A stretch of DNA of 64,000 bases from Pasteuria penetrans (GTDB taxonomy: Bacteria > Bacillota > Bacilli > Thermoactinomycetales > Thermoactinomycetaceae), in the NCBI RefSeq assembly GCF_900538055.1, contig NZ_UZAC03000001.1:868001-932000 (forward strand), in the 5' to 3' direction. The first letter of the stretch is position 1. Each line of letters begins with the position of its first letter. The notes below the pieces were generated by a model, which was not told the DNA's origin, searched no databases, and was given only the letters and a program-made list of their open reading frames with translations. This document shows, piece after piece, positions 55,635 through 64,000 of the stretch. The position numbers and the translations under genes are program-made.

Positions 55635-56644
55635 GTATCGGTAGGACTGCCTTACACTCTGCGGGGTGGTAGGATTAGGGCACCAGTTGATGAATTAGAA
55701 CACAGGGGGGATCTTGGCTATGAACTATAGGGGCTTGGGGATTCGGTCTCGAGAACGGGTGTTGAACCCCAGCGCTGTCCACACCAGCAGCATTAGGTAG
55801 TGTGAATCCTGCTGCCTACCAGACGTCCCAAGGGACCAATTTCATCACTCATACCGCTCACTAGCTCACTGGATACCCCCTATGATAAAATCTTCGATAT
55901 TCGCTTAGGACAACCATGAAATCATAATCAATCAAGGTTTTTTACATATAAATTCATATTTATATATACGAAAACAAGTAGAGTGAATAAAATAGAATTA
56001 CGTATAAAATAACATATAAAATTTATTTAAATAAAAAATATATCGCCCTGTCGTTAGCCACTACCTTCCAGTAGGTCGTCCCACGTGACTCCTCCCAACG
56101 TATCAGGCCACACCTCGGTTTGGACATACACTTATTCCCTTCGGTGCGTTATCGAACGATTCACCCTCATTGGGCACCCCAATTTCCACCCAACAGAACC
56201 AACAAACCCTGCCTCTTCCAGGCCGCTCACTACTTACTAGGGCTTCTCCACTACAAGAGCATCGCCAAACGGTCTTGTGGTACCCCCCCTACCCCGCCCG
56301 GTTCCAAAAAGCCAAACAACCTTCAGCCCCCCCTGCACCACTTTGGGACACACATACACGCTATCGGATACAGCTACCTCGTCCCCTGTATTCATTGAAA
56401 AATTTCATATCATAAATTGAAATATTTCATAATTTATGAAAGGATAAAAGAAATTACAATGCAAGTCACTTTTAATCTCCAGTTTGTAGTACTTTTGTAG
56501 TACTATAGAGGCAAGGGAAATGATTGCCGATAGGATCTGGGGAGGAACTCATTACCTACCCTCCTCCCAAACGACCCACGGAACCACAATTACCATCATT
56601 TCCAATAGGGAATCATTCAGAAGTGAGTAAGGGGAGGATTCGGG
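55635..56644. other. Long gap with intron debris and AT-rich repeat
   Basis: No gene supported. Bases 55745-55835 (CACACCAGCAGCATTAGG..GTGAATCCTGCTGCCTACCAG) and 56105-56290 (CCTCGGTTTGGACATACAC, CTCTTCCAGGCCGCTCACTA) are decayed pieces of type-D introns on the minus strand. The AT-rich repeat is at 56014-56035. GGGGAGG at 56631-56637 serves the next gene. Confidence 0.55.
56014..56035 (+). repeat. AT-rich 22-bp intergenic repeat, copy 3
   Basis: Identical over 22 bases to 34819-34840 and to the reverse complement of 21550-21571, with further similarity to the 34-kb copy on both flanks. Confidence 0.55.
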
Positions 56645-57166
56645 ATGGGAAAGAATACAAAAATGATTTTTTCTTCTATACTATCGATTACTGCTTTTTT
56701 TACAGCAACATTCCACGTTATACCATATGCTGAAGGAAAAGATGAAGCCATTAGCCCAACCGTTTACGATGAAAATCTAGATGAAAAACAAATAGACGAA
56801 GATGTTAGAAGAGTAAAGAAGTTATTGAAGGAAGAGCATCTTACCAAAGATGAGCAAAGGATGTTGAAAAGATTAATGGGGAGGAATAAAGACTTTATCA
56901 ACAATAATTTAAAAAAAATAATTTCGGATAAGAAACCCGAATGGGCCAATCTCAGTCCGTCGGAACAGATCAACAAGCTAGTAGAGGAGATGTCCCACTC
57001 CTTTGCACTCTCAAACGATAAAGGACCAGGATCCCTCTTCATTACGACCGATACAGACGAGGGAACCATTCGTAGTATCGTAAGGGAATTAGAATCTCCA
57101 GGAGCTAAAATTCATTATCAACACACAAGGGGCCAATGGCTTCCCCTGAGTTCCGTCCCACTTTGA
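56645..57166 (+). CDS. Secreted protein of unknown function
   Basis: The 173 residues have a signal peptide (MIFSSILSITAFFTATFHVI, cleavage near PYAEG) and a charged helical mature part (KQIDEDVRRVKKLLKEEHLT, KDEQRMLKRLMGRNKDFINN). The C-terminus is GTIRSIVRELESPGAKIHYQ HTRGQWLP. GGGGAGG lies 8 bases before the ATG. No cysteine and no family recognised. Confidence 0.65.
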   Translation: MGKNTKMIFSSILSITAFFTATFHVIPYAEGKDEAISPTVYDENLDEKQIDEDVRRVKKLLKEEHLTKDEQRMLKRLMGRNKDFINNNLKKIISDKKPEWANLSPSEQINKLVEEMSHSFALSNDKGPGSLFITTDTDEGTIRSIVRELESPGAKIHYQHTRGQWLPLSSVPL

Positions 57167-57565
57167 GATCCCTTTCCATTCATGGGGTAGTGAAGGGGTG
57201 CCGGACACCCCCCCTCCTATGTACGTTCACTGCCCCCCAATTTGTTCATTGATATTCCATATTTTATTGGTATGAACACAATCATTCAAAATTAGGAAAA
57301 CACCCGGACGGGTGTATGCACTCTCTTGTCTATAAATGATCGCAATTCCGCTAATAGATAAAAATATATATTATATAATTTTATATAATATTGTTAATAT
57401 TTAATATGTATTCACCAACAATACAAATAAATTATATAAAAAAAATTAATTTCTTAGGTCTATACCATGGATGATCACCACAGAGAGCACCCATTTTTCT
57501 CCCGCCATACCCACAAACCTCGCCTATTCACCACAATCCGCCCACCCCAAAGCCTAGAAAACAAA
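57167..57565. other. Gene-free AT-rich gap
   Basis: AT-rich runs at 57355-57460. No supported gene or promoter. Confidence 0.5.
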
Positions 57566-57598
57566 AGATCTGGGGGTTACTCTTTCTACCCCAGATCT
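57556..57598 (-). terminator. Terminator overlapping the phosphatase 3' end
   Basis: On the minus strand AGATCTGGGG pairs with CCCCAGATCT and is followed by TTTTGTTTTC. The stop codon (57586) lies in the loop. Confidence 0.75.
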
Positions 57599-58062
57599 AA
57601 CTGGTGTTCCTTACAAATTCGCCGCAGGAGGTGTCGGCAACCCTCCTCGACTAACTGATAAGTGGTATGAAAATCCCCTGTAAACCATGGGTCGGGCACA
57701 TGAGTATGCTCCGTATCAGGAATCAGATCCACAAAACGGATCACCTTATGCTTACAACGATCATTCAACTTCTGCACATCCGCCAAATTTTTATCATCCA
57801 TTACCACCACGTAGGTACAGCGTCTCACATCATCCGCCTGCAAATGGCGGGCACGGATCGTATCATAGGCAATCCCGACCGCACGCAAACGCTCCTGCGT
57901 ACCCGGGTGGGGGGATTCTCCTACGTGAAGATCACACGTGCCGGCCGATTCCACGTGAATCTGGTCCGCAAAACCCCCTTCCTCCACCTTGTGGCGCATA
58001 ACAGCCTCCGCCATAGGCGATCGACAAATATTTCCTAAACACACAAACAGAACAGAAATCAT
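57586..58062 (-). CDS. Low-molecular-weight protein tyrosine phosphatase
   Basis: The 158 residues start MISVLFVCLGNICRSPMAEA. The P-loop CLGNICRS (Cys nucleophile at residue 8, Arg at 14) and the general-acid Asp in HVPDPWF (about residue 120) are both intact. The ATG at 58062 has AGGTGGGGG upstream and gives the family length; the open frame begins at 58110. It removes phosphate from tyrosine or arginine residues; the target is unknown. Confidence 0.92.
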   Translation of the reverse strand: MISVLFVCLGNICRSPMAEAVMRHKVEEGGFADQIHVESAGTCDLHVGESPHPGTQERLRAVGIAYDTIRARHLQADDVRRCTYVVVMDDKNLADVQKLNDRCKHKVIRFVDLIPDTEHTHVPDPWFTGDFHTTYQLVEEGCRHLLRRICKEHQLDLG

Positions 58063-58236
58063 AGGGATCCCCCACCTATCCACATTGGGATGAAATACCC
58101 ATTCTTCCAAAACCGACGAACAGACCCCATCAGAGGATCATCCAGAACCTCCTACCGCACAACCAAAACCATCCAAAAAAAGATACCCCAAAAAGGAAAT
58201 TAAAACAAAGGATATGATTGGGAAATAATGACGGTC

Positions 58237-58623
58237 CTACAACCTACGACGCACATAAGCTTTCAATACACGCATCCCCAACAGGACACATCCTGAACGA
58301 ACGGGGGGAAAAAAGATAAGCATACCCACCACATCATTGAGGAAACCTGGTAGTACGAATAAAAAACCCGCTACAACCTTCAAAAAACCTTCAAAAACCA
58401 CTCCCCCTGGAAATTCACCCCGCATAAGATAGATACGAGCCGACCGAACCACCCGGAAGGCAGCTATCCCGTAATAGGCAATGACAACAACACCCAAGAG
58501 AGCCATAAAAATCATAAGCAAAACTACCTTAGCAAAATTGAGCCAGGAAACCAGGAAAAAAAAGAAAGTAATCTCCAATAGTACCCAACCCATCACAACC
58601 GTACCGAGGGAACCCCTTCCCAA
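58237..58623 (-). CDS. fxsA: FxsA-family membrane protein
   Basis: The 128 residues contain the FxsA pattern: two N-terminal helices, the basic cytoplasmic R-V-V-R-S-A-R segment, then VFEGFLKVVAGFLFVLPGFL NDVVGMLIFFPPVR. The GxLLxxPGFxxD-G-xLLxxPxxR motif is clear. It lies downstream of pyk as in Bacillus (ytzA). The start is a TTG at 58623 after AGGTGAGGTG; an ATG at 58593 is possible. Confidence 0.85.
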   Translation of the reverse strand: MGRGSLGTVVMGWVLLEITFFFFLVSWLNFAKVVLLMIFMALLGVVVIAYYGIAAFRVVRSARIYLMRGEFPGGVVFEGFLKVVAGFLFVLPGFLNDVVGMLIFFPPVRSGCVLLGMRVLKAYVRRRL

Positions 58624-58667
58624 AACACCTCACCTACCGATCCCCCCTACCGCCCACAGAAGGCCAT

Positions 58668-58697
58668 TTGCATTGCACCGGTCCAATGGCATAGAAT
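58668..58697 (+). promoter_or_regulatory. Sigma-A-like promoter on the plus strand
   Basis: TTGCAT, an 18-base spacer and TAGAAT. It faces away from fxsA into a region that ends in a strong plus-strand terminator (58984-59019) without a recognised gene. Confidence 0.45.
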
Positions 58698-58703
58698 GAG
58701 GAC

Positions 58704-59019
58704 ATGGGCTGTTGAGGAAAAAATTCTCCTGTCCCCTTCACAAACCGTCCTGGTGCAACCCTTCCAACGGGGAAACAGTGCCATAAAATTCAACAACAAA
58801 CAGGGTTGGGTGAGGAAGGGACCGCGGGTTCCATCACAACGCCCGCCCTTATCCCTTTCCCCCACTAAACGCCCGGAGAGGAAGAGGGCTAGTGAAAATG
58901 CATGTAAAAAGGCGAAACAAACAAAAAAATAGAAAAAGATTCCGCTGGTGGGTATTCCCCCGCTTGGGCATCACGAGAGAACGAGCTTTGAATCTTCATT
59001 CCAAAGCTTGTTTTTTTTT
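58704..59019 (+). ncRNA. Candidate small RNA opposite the pyk-fxsA gap
   Basis: A promoter-like sequence (58668-58697) and a terminator (AGCTTTG..CAAAGCT followed by T9 at 58984-59019) bracket about 315 bases. The interior has a hairpin (GGACA..TGTCC around 58701-58735) and no convincing ORF; a 78-codon frame (58696-58932) has no recognisable features. It matches no RNA family I know. It could also encode a small protein. Confidence 0.35.
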
Positions 59020-59024
59020 ATGCT

Positions 59025-60833
59025 CTAAAGGATCCTGGTTTTACCAGAAAAAATATGGCCCCTATATACATCAATAGTCACCGCTTCCTCCTGCCCTAGC
59101 TTCTCCACGGCTCCCTCAACACCTACTATAACCGGAATACCTAGGTTCAGACCCACAACAGCCGCATGGGAGGTCAGACCCTCAGCCTCTATCACAATAG
59201 CAGCCGCATCCTTAAGATCTTCCTCTACCATATCATCCATCCTCCGCGGCACAACCACAACAGCACCCGACACCATCCGCGACCGCATCTCGACTACCGT
59301 CATCCCCATCACTATCGGACCCGATACAATCTTACGGGCACCCACACCACGACCACGTGCCAAAACACCGCCCACTACGTGAACCTTCAACAAATTCGTT
59401 GTACCCGACCGTCCCAGAGGAACCCCTGCCGTAACTACAACTAAAGAACCTTGCTCCACATATCCTGCTAACAAACCCGCAGAAACTGCCTCTTGCAGCA
59501 TACTCTCCGCTGTCCCACTATGACGACCCCAAACCGGGTAAACACCCCAAACCAGGGCCAACTTACGAATAACAGACTCATTGGGGGTCACCGCAACGAT
59601 AGGAACACGGGGACGATACTTAGACACCGTTCGCGCCGCAAAACCACTTTCCGTTGCTGTTAGGATCGCTGTCAGGCCACTCAGACGGTCCACCATCTGC
59701 ACAACAGCCTCACCTAAGGCATCCGTTATATTGACCTCTTCCCCCCAACAACAGTCCACCCCGGGTGGTTCGACAATACTAGCCTCCGCGTGCAGGGCAA
59801 TGTCCGCCATCATCTGCACGGCTCGAACAGGATAGGCACCACTCGCCGTCTCCCCTGATAACATCACCGCATCGGTACCATCCAAAATAGCATTGGCCAC
59901 ATCACTCGCCTCCGCACGTGTCGGGCGGGGATTACGCTGCATCGAATCCAACATCTGCGTAGCGATGATGACCGGCTTACCACGTTGATTGCAAAGCCGA
60001 ATCAATTTCTTCTGCACCAAGGGAACCCTTTGCACGGGAATTTCCACCCCAAGATCGCCACGTGCAACCATCAAACCATCCGCCACTTCCAAAATCGACT
60101 CTGAGTTCGTAACACCCTCCTGCGTCTCGATCTTAGCAATGACATCAATATCTTCCTTTTTCTCCTCTAGAAAATGTAAAATTTCCAATACATCCTGCGA
60201 TCTCCGAACAAAGGAAGCAGCAATGAAATCTACCCCCTGTTCTACCCCAAACTCCAGATCCCGCCAATCCTTCTCCGTCAGACTAGGTAAACACACGGAC
60301 ACACCCGGAATATTGATTCCCTTACGTGGACGAAGCACCCCCCCATTGACCACACGACAATATACTTCCGTGGACGTACACTTCTCCACTTCCAGCTCAA
60401 TCAGACCATCATCCACCAGAATTCGAACACCCTTCTCCACATCCTGCGGCAACCCAGCATACGTAACACCAACTCGTTCCGCGTCACCGGACAACCCCTC
60501 TGTCGTCAACGTCAACCGAGCACCCGTACGCAACTCCACCTCAGGCAAACGCAATGGACCCGTTCGAATCTCCGGACCCTGCGTATCCAACATGAGGGCC
60601 ACGCTACATCCTGCCGTACGGGCCGCACACCGAATCCTCTCAATCAACCGTGCATGATCCTCATGCGTACCATGCGACAAATTGAGTCGCGCCACGTCCA
60701 TACCCGCTTGCATCATATGCTGGAGAACATCATGATCACAACTTGCAGGCCCAATCGTACAAACGATTTTCGTACGCCGATGGTTCCCCATAACAGATGT
60801 TCTTTCTTCCCCCATACGACCTTCCATTCCCAT
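59025..60833 (-). CDS. pyk: Pyruvate kinase with C-terminal PEP-utiliser domain
   Basis: The 602 residues match the long Bacillus-type enzyme, which makes pyruvate and ATP from phosphoenolpyruvate and ADP. Visible motifs: KIVCTIGPAS, ARLNLSHG, IAKIETQEGV, MVARGDLGVEIPVQRVP and IIATQMLDSMQRNPRPTRAE. The extra C-terminal domain carries the EGLTSHAAVVGLNLGIPVIV motif of PEP-utilising enzymes, with the TSHA motif intact. The start is either the ATG at 60833 or 60827, both after GAGGAGGGGGG. It lies 28 bases behind pfkA and belongs to the accDA-pfkA-pyk cluster. Confidence 0.96.
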   Translation of the reverse strand: MGMEGRMGEERTSVMGNHRRTKIVCTIGPASCDHDVLQHMMQAGMDVARLNLSHGTHEDHARLIERIRCAARTAGCSVALMLDTQGPEIRTGPLRLPEVELRTGARLTLTTEGLSGDAERVGVTYAGLPQDVEKGVRILVDDGLIELEVEKCTSTEVYCRVVNGGVLRPRKGINIPGVSVCLPSLTEKDWRDLEFGVEQGVDFIAASFVRRSQDVLEILHFLEEKKEDIDVIAKIETQEGVTNSESILEVADGLMVARGDLGVEIPVQRVPLVQKKLIRLCNQRGKPVIIATQMLDSMQRNPRPTRAEASDVANAILDGTDAVMLSGETASGAYPVRAVQMMADIALHAEASIVEPPGVDCCWGEEVNITDALGEAVVQMVDRLSGLTAILTATESGFAARTVSKYRPRVPIVAVTPNESVIRKLALVWGVYPVWGRHSGTAESMLQEAVSAGLLAGYVEQGSLVVVTAGVPLGRSGTTNLLKVHVVGGVLARGRGVGARKIVSGPIVMGMTVVEMRSRMVSGAVVVVPRRMDDMVEEDLKDAAAIVIEAEGLTSHAAVVGLNLGIPVIVGVEGAVEKLGQEEAVTIDVYRGHIFSGKTRIL

Positions 60834-60860
60834 CTTCCCCCCTCCTCGTTTGGCGACACC

Positions 60861-61835
60861 CTAAATCGACAGCCGATGTGCCAAGGTTGCCAACTCCGTC
60901 AGCTCCCTAGGATATCCCTTAGGAATCTTCACCTCTCCACTGGACCACGGTGCAGACACAACCACACCACCACGCAAGGCCACCATGCCCTTGCGTTTCT
61001 CCTGCAACAGCATATCCACCGCCTTAGACCCCATACGGCTGGCTAGGACCCGATCGGCAGCCGTAGGACTCCCCCCACGTTGAATATGCCCCAACACGGC
61101 AATTCGTGTATCCCAACCCGTTGCATCCTCGATCTGTTGAGCCACATTACTCACTTTAGCAGCACCTTCGGCTACAATGATAATGCTGTATTTTTTTCCC
61201 CGCACGACACCGCGCTGTAAACGATGAACAATATCCTCAATAGCATACAACTCCTCGGGGATCAAGATGGATTCCGCACCCACAGCGAGCCCTACCCAGA
61301 GTGCTATATTCCCAGCCGTCCGACCCATCACTTCGATGAGAAACGTACGCTCGTGGGACATAGCCGTATCGCGAATATTATCCACGCAGCAAACCGCCGT
61401 CCGAACCGCAGTATCAAAACCAATCGACATCTCCGTACCCTCTATGTCGTTATCGATGGTACCCGGAATCCCCACCACGGGAAACTCCAATTCGGATAGG
61501 GCGGCCCCACCTGCAAACGTTCCCCCCCCGCCAATCACTACCAATCCATCGAAACCGGCCTCATACATACTATCTACCGCTCGTTCACGCACCTCAGCCG
61601 AAAGAAACTCACGACAACGGGAGCTGTGCAACACCGTACCGCCCCGATGTATAATATCCCCTACGTCACCCAATCGCAAATGCGACCATTCCTTCTCCAA
61701 CAAACCCGCATAACCACGACGTATACCATATACCTCGCAATCATAATGTGCGGCGCTCCGCACTACGGCCCGGATAGCCGCATTCATCCCAGGGGAATCC
61801 CCACCACTCGTGAGCACGGCCAACCGTTGTCCCAT
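60861..61835 (-). CDS. pfkA: ATP-dependent 6-phosphofructokinase
   Basis: The 324 residues carry LTSGGDSPGMNAAIRAVVRS (ATP site), GTIDNDIEGTEMSIGFDTAV R (catalytic Asp), MGRTAGNIALWVGLA and LGHIQRGGSPTAADR (fructose-6-phosphate site). The ribosome-binding site AAGGAGG lies inside the end of accA, only 3 bases separating stop and start, so translation is coupled. Order and spacing match Bacillus. Confidence 0.97.
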   Translation of the reverse strand: MGQRLAVLTSGGDSPGMNAAIRAVVRSAAHYDCEVYGIRRGYAGLLEKEWSHLRLGDVGDIIHRGGTVLHSSRCREFLSAEVRERAVDSMYEAGFDGLVVIGGGGTFAGGAALSELEFPVVGIPGTIDNDIEGTEMSIGFDTAVRTAVCCVDNIRDTAMSHERTFLIEVMGRTAGNIALWVGLAVGAESILIPEELYAIEDIVHRLQRGVVRGKKYSIIIVAEGAAKVSNVAQQIEDATGWDTRIAVLGHIQRGGSPTAADRVLASRMGSKAVDMLLQEKRKGMVALRGGVVVSAPWSSGEVKIPKGYPRELTELATLAHRLSI

Positions 61836-61838
61836 CCT

Positions 61839-62882
61839 CTAGACGCCTCCTTCCTCTTCCCTATCACTTACGGCGGGGTTACCCCCCTCCTCTATACGGC
61901 CTTGGGTTTCCTCCACCGGCTCCGTCAACACAACGCCCATCTTGGCGAATTTGTCCTGCCGTTGCTGCATACACTCATCTGGCGTTCGCTGCTGCAATTC
62001 CAATAAGGTTTCCAACAATGCCTCCCGCAGATTCTCAGCCTGTAACTCAGGGTCATGATGCGCCCCTCCGCGGGGTTCCGCGATAACCCGGTCCACAATA
62101 CCTAAATCGTGGAGATCACGCGAAGTAATCTTCAAACTGGACGCCGCCACCTCCGCCTGACCAGCATCCCGCCAGAGAATCGTCGCCGCCCCCTCCGGGG
62201 AAATCACCGAAAAGCAGGCATGCTCCAGCATCAACAAACGATTGCCCATCGCAATTCCCAGGGCACCCCCACTACCACCCTCCCCTGTGATAATCGAAAC
62301 GATAGGCACACGAAAACCAGCCATAGCAAAGAGGTTGCGAGCGATCGCCTCACTCTGCCCTCGCTCCTCCGCTCCAACCCCCGGATAAGCACCCTGCGTG
62401 TCCACCAAAGTAACAATGGGACGACCGAACTTATCTGCCTGCATCATGAGACGCAATGCTTTTCGGTACCCCTCTGGGTGGGGCATCCCAAAATTACGCG
62501 CCACCTTTTCTCTCGTATCCCTTCCCCGTTCCTGGGCAATCACCGTTACCGGCCGGGGGAATCCCTGCAAACGGGCAATACCACCCACCATAGCCGCATC
62601 ATCCCGGTACAACCGATCCCCATGCAATTCAAGAAAATCGTCAAAAACACTTGTAAAATACCAGGAAGCCGTGGGTCGATTGGGATGACGGGCAATCTGT
62701 ACTCGTTGCCAAGGAGTTAGGCGATCATACAACGTCTGAGAGAGACGTTCCGCACGTTCCTCCAGCCCCGCAATTTCCTCCGTTAGATCAATCTTTTTCT
62801 CATCCATAAACCTCTTCAGTTCAAAAATTTTTTCCCGAAGTTCTATCAAAGGACGTTCAAATGCCAAGTACCCATTCCGCAT
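61839..62882 (-). CDS. accA: Acetyl-CoA carboxylase carboxyltransferase, alpha subunit
   Basis: The 347 residues catalyse, together with AccD, carboxyl transfer from biotin to acetyl-CoA. FERPLIELREKIFELKRFMD at the N-terminus, RNFGMPHPEGYRKALRLMMQ ADKF and ITGEGGSGGALGIAMGN are typical. I chose the ATG at 62882 because GAGGAGGGGGG lies 11 bases upstream and the protein then starts like other AccA; a longer frame opens at 62939. The gene follows accD by 22 bases. Confidence 0.96.
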   Translation of the reverse strand: MRNGYLAFERPLIELREKIFELKRFMDEKKIDLTEEIAGLEERAERLSQTLYDRLTPWQRVQIARHPNRPTASWYFTSVFDDFLELHGDRLYRDDAAMVGGIARLQGFPRPVTVIAQERGRDTREKVARNFGMPHPEGYRKALRLMMQADKFGRPIVTLVDTQGAYPGVGAEERGQSEAIARNLFAMAGFRVPIVSIITGEGGSGGALGIAMGNRLLMLEHACFSVISPEGAATILWRDAGQAEVAASSLKITSRDLHDLGIVDRVIAEPRGGAHHDPELQAENLREALLETLLELQQRTPDECMQQRQDKFAKMGVVLTEPVEETQGRIEEGGNPAVSDREEEGGV

Positions 62883-62904
62883 GAATGGATCCGCCCCCCT
62901 CCTC

Positions 62905-63747
62905 TCAAGCATGCATGGACAAAATCTTCCCCAACACACCGCGTAGCTGACGCCGGGGAACTACACGATCCACCTGACCCCTCTCCAACAGAAATTCCGC
63001 CGTTTGGAAGCCCTCCGGTAGTTTTTGTCGCACGGTTTGTTCAATCACCCGCTGTCCCGCAAAACCAATCAAAGCACCCGGTTCCGCCAAATGGATATCA
63101 CCCAACATAGCGACACTAGCCGAAACACCACCCGTAGTTGGGTGAGTCAATACAACAACATAGAGTACAGCCGCTTCATGAAGTCTCCTCAACCATAGAC
63201 TGGTTTTGGCCATTTGCATCAGCGAAAGCACCCCCTCCTGCATACGGGCACCCCCTGAAGCCGTACACAACACGAAGGGCGTACGCGCCTCCAACGCACG
63301 TTGTGCGGCACGTGCAATCTTTTCACCCACCACCGAACCCATGCTACCCATACGAAACCGCGAATCCATCACACCAAGTGCCATTGCCTGTCCCTCGATA
63401 CGGGCGAACCCAGTTACAATAGCGTCCTTGAGGGATGTTTTCTTCTGATCAGCCACTATTTTGTCCCTATAACCGGGAAATTGAAGGGGATCACCGGATA
63501 CCAAATCGACATCCCACTCGACAAAACTATCCGTATCTACCAACAAAGCAATCCGTTCCGATGACGAAAGCGAATAATGGTACCCGCAGGACTTACAAAT
63601 TCTCATATTCTTGGCCAATTCCTTTGCCAAATGAATAGCCGAACATTGGGGGCATTTCTCCATAAGCCCCTCTGGGATTTCCCGCTTTGGGGCCCCTACC
63701 GGAATCTCTACCGTAGCATAACGCTTCTGTCTGCGGAACAACGCCAT
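62905..63747 (-). CDS. accD: Acetyl-CoA carboxylase carboxyltransferase, beta subunit
   Basis: The 280 residues start with a zinc ribbon (EKCPQCSAIH and RICKSCGYHY, four Cys) and continue with the crotonase-like carboxyltransferase core: PFVLCTASGGARMQEGVLSL MQ and LIGFAGQRVIEQTVRQKLPEGFQ. First gene of the accDA-pfkA-pyk-fxsA run. The presumed promoter lies upstream around 63790-63830 (a TACAAT/TATGAT candidate on the minus strand, weak -35). Confidence 0.96.
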   Translation of the reverse strand: MALFRRQKRYATVEIPVGAPKREIPEGLMEKCPQCSAIHLAKELAKNMRICKSCGYHYSLSSSERIALLVDTDSFVEWDVDLVSGDPLQFPGYRDKIVADQKKTSLKDAIVTGFARIEGQAMALGVMDSRFRMGSMGSVVGEKIARAAQRALEARTPFVLCTASGGARMQEGVLSLMQMAKTSLWLRRLHEAAVLYVVVLTHPTTGGVSASVAMLGDIHLAEPGALIGFAGQRVIEQTVRQKLPEGFQTAEFLLERGQVDRVVPRRQLRGVLGKILSMHA

Positions 63748-64000
63748 CCAAAACCCACCCCACTCACAAACAGCTCAACCCGTACCCGTTGCCTTGACTT
63801 GATTGTATCATAAACCCCGTAGGGAGGAAATTTTACCATCCAGCTCATCCCCCCTCTGTGAATGATCCTTTATTTACATAGAAACATACTATTTATAAAA
63901 ACAACGTACTCCACCGCAACACCCCCCATCCATTCTCTCCCCAATCGATCCCATAGTACGAGGAAATCGAATCAGGAACGCGGGAGTTCACCCATACCCT
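63748..64000. other. Region upstream of accD
   Basis: Short gap up to the window edge. A possible -10 (TATGATACAAT, minus strand, about 63805-63815) is the only feature I can point to. Confidence 0.35.

Noticed and set aside
59989-60657. 222-residue plus-strand frame opposite pyk
   Set aside because: It is antisense to the highly conserved pyruvate kinase gene and low in complexity.

Overview
The window comes from an endospore-forming Firmicute. Evidence for this is the start of the spoIIIA operon at the left edge, a SafA-like LysM coat-morphogenesis gene next to a CotS-type coat kinase, and the Bacillus-like run accD-accA-pfkA-pyk-fxsA at the right edge. The housekeeping genes are intact. 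Between them lie large AT-rich gaps, decayed genes (sucC, murB, perhaps murG), group II introns, insertion-sequence debris and many secreted proteins. This mix suggests a host-restricted or degenerating sporeformer. A Pasteuria- or Thermoactinomyces-like lineage is my inference only; no rRNA is present to test it.

Layout. 1-2059: spoIIIAA-AB-AC-AD, minus strand. 2206-14163: an accessory region of secreted precursor genes, each followed by a polytopic membrane-protein gene, plus a BceB-like permease with a tandem partial copy. 14823-16982: ThiX/ThiY-like pyrimidine uptake genes without an ATPase. 17366-21141: group II introns, a sucC pseudogene and a twintron (an intron inserted exactly inside another). 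22560-23957: an IS256-type element. 24530-29596: repeat-rich secreted proteins, remnants of reverse transcriptase, murB and transposase, and a second nested-intron junction. 29588-32351: a second precursor/membrane-protein cassette whose promoter-like sequence matches the first region. 33378-40822: an acetyltransferase and a metal ABC transporter operon with a duplicated permease. 41061-44847: repeats, intron debris and a 733-residue secreted protein. 45171-49342 (minus): yebC, nadE, a nitrilase-like gene lacking its catalytic cysteine, a CotS-like kinase and safA. 49665-53147: a GDSL hydrolase, a two-gene ABC exporter and a small Cys-rich secreted precursor. 53776-57166: more introns, transposase debris and secreted proteins. 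57586-63747 (minus): LMW phosphatase, fxsA, pyk, pfkA, accA, accD.

The most notable theme is a set of secreted preproteins with a dibasic R-x-K/R-R site just before a Cys-rich or Gly-rich C-terminal part. Several are paired with a related membrane-protein family that shares an HPWYPP/HPWHPR motif. This is the layout expected of bacteriocin or toxin precursors with immunity or export partners, some with a halocin-C8-like cysteine pattern. Several precursors are broken by one frameshift or nonsense codon. No tRNA, rRNA or CRISPR array was recognised.
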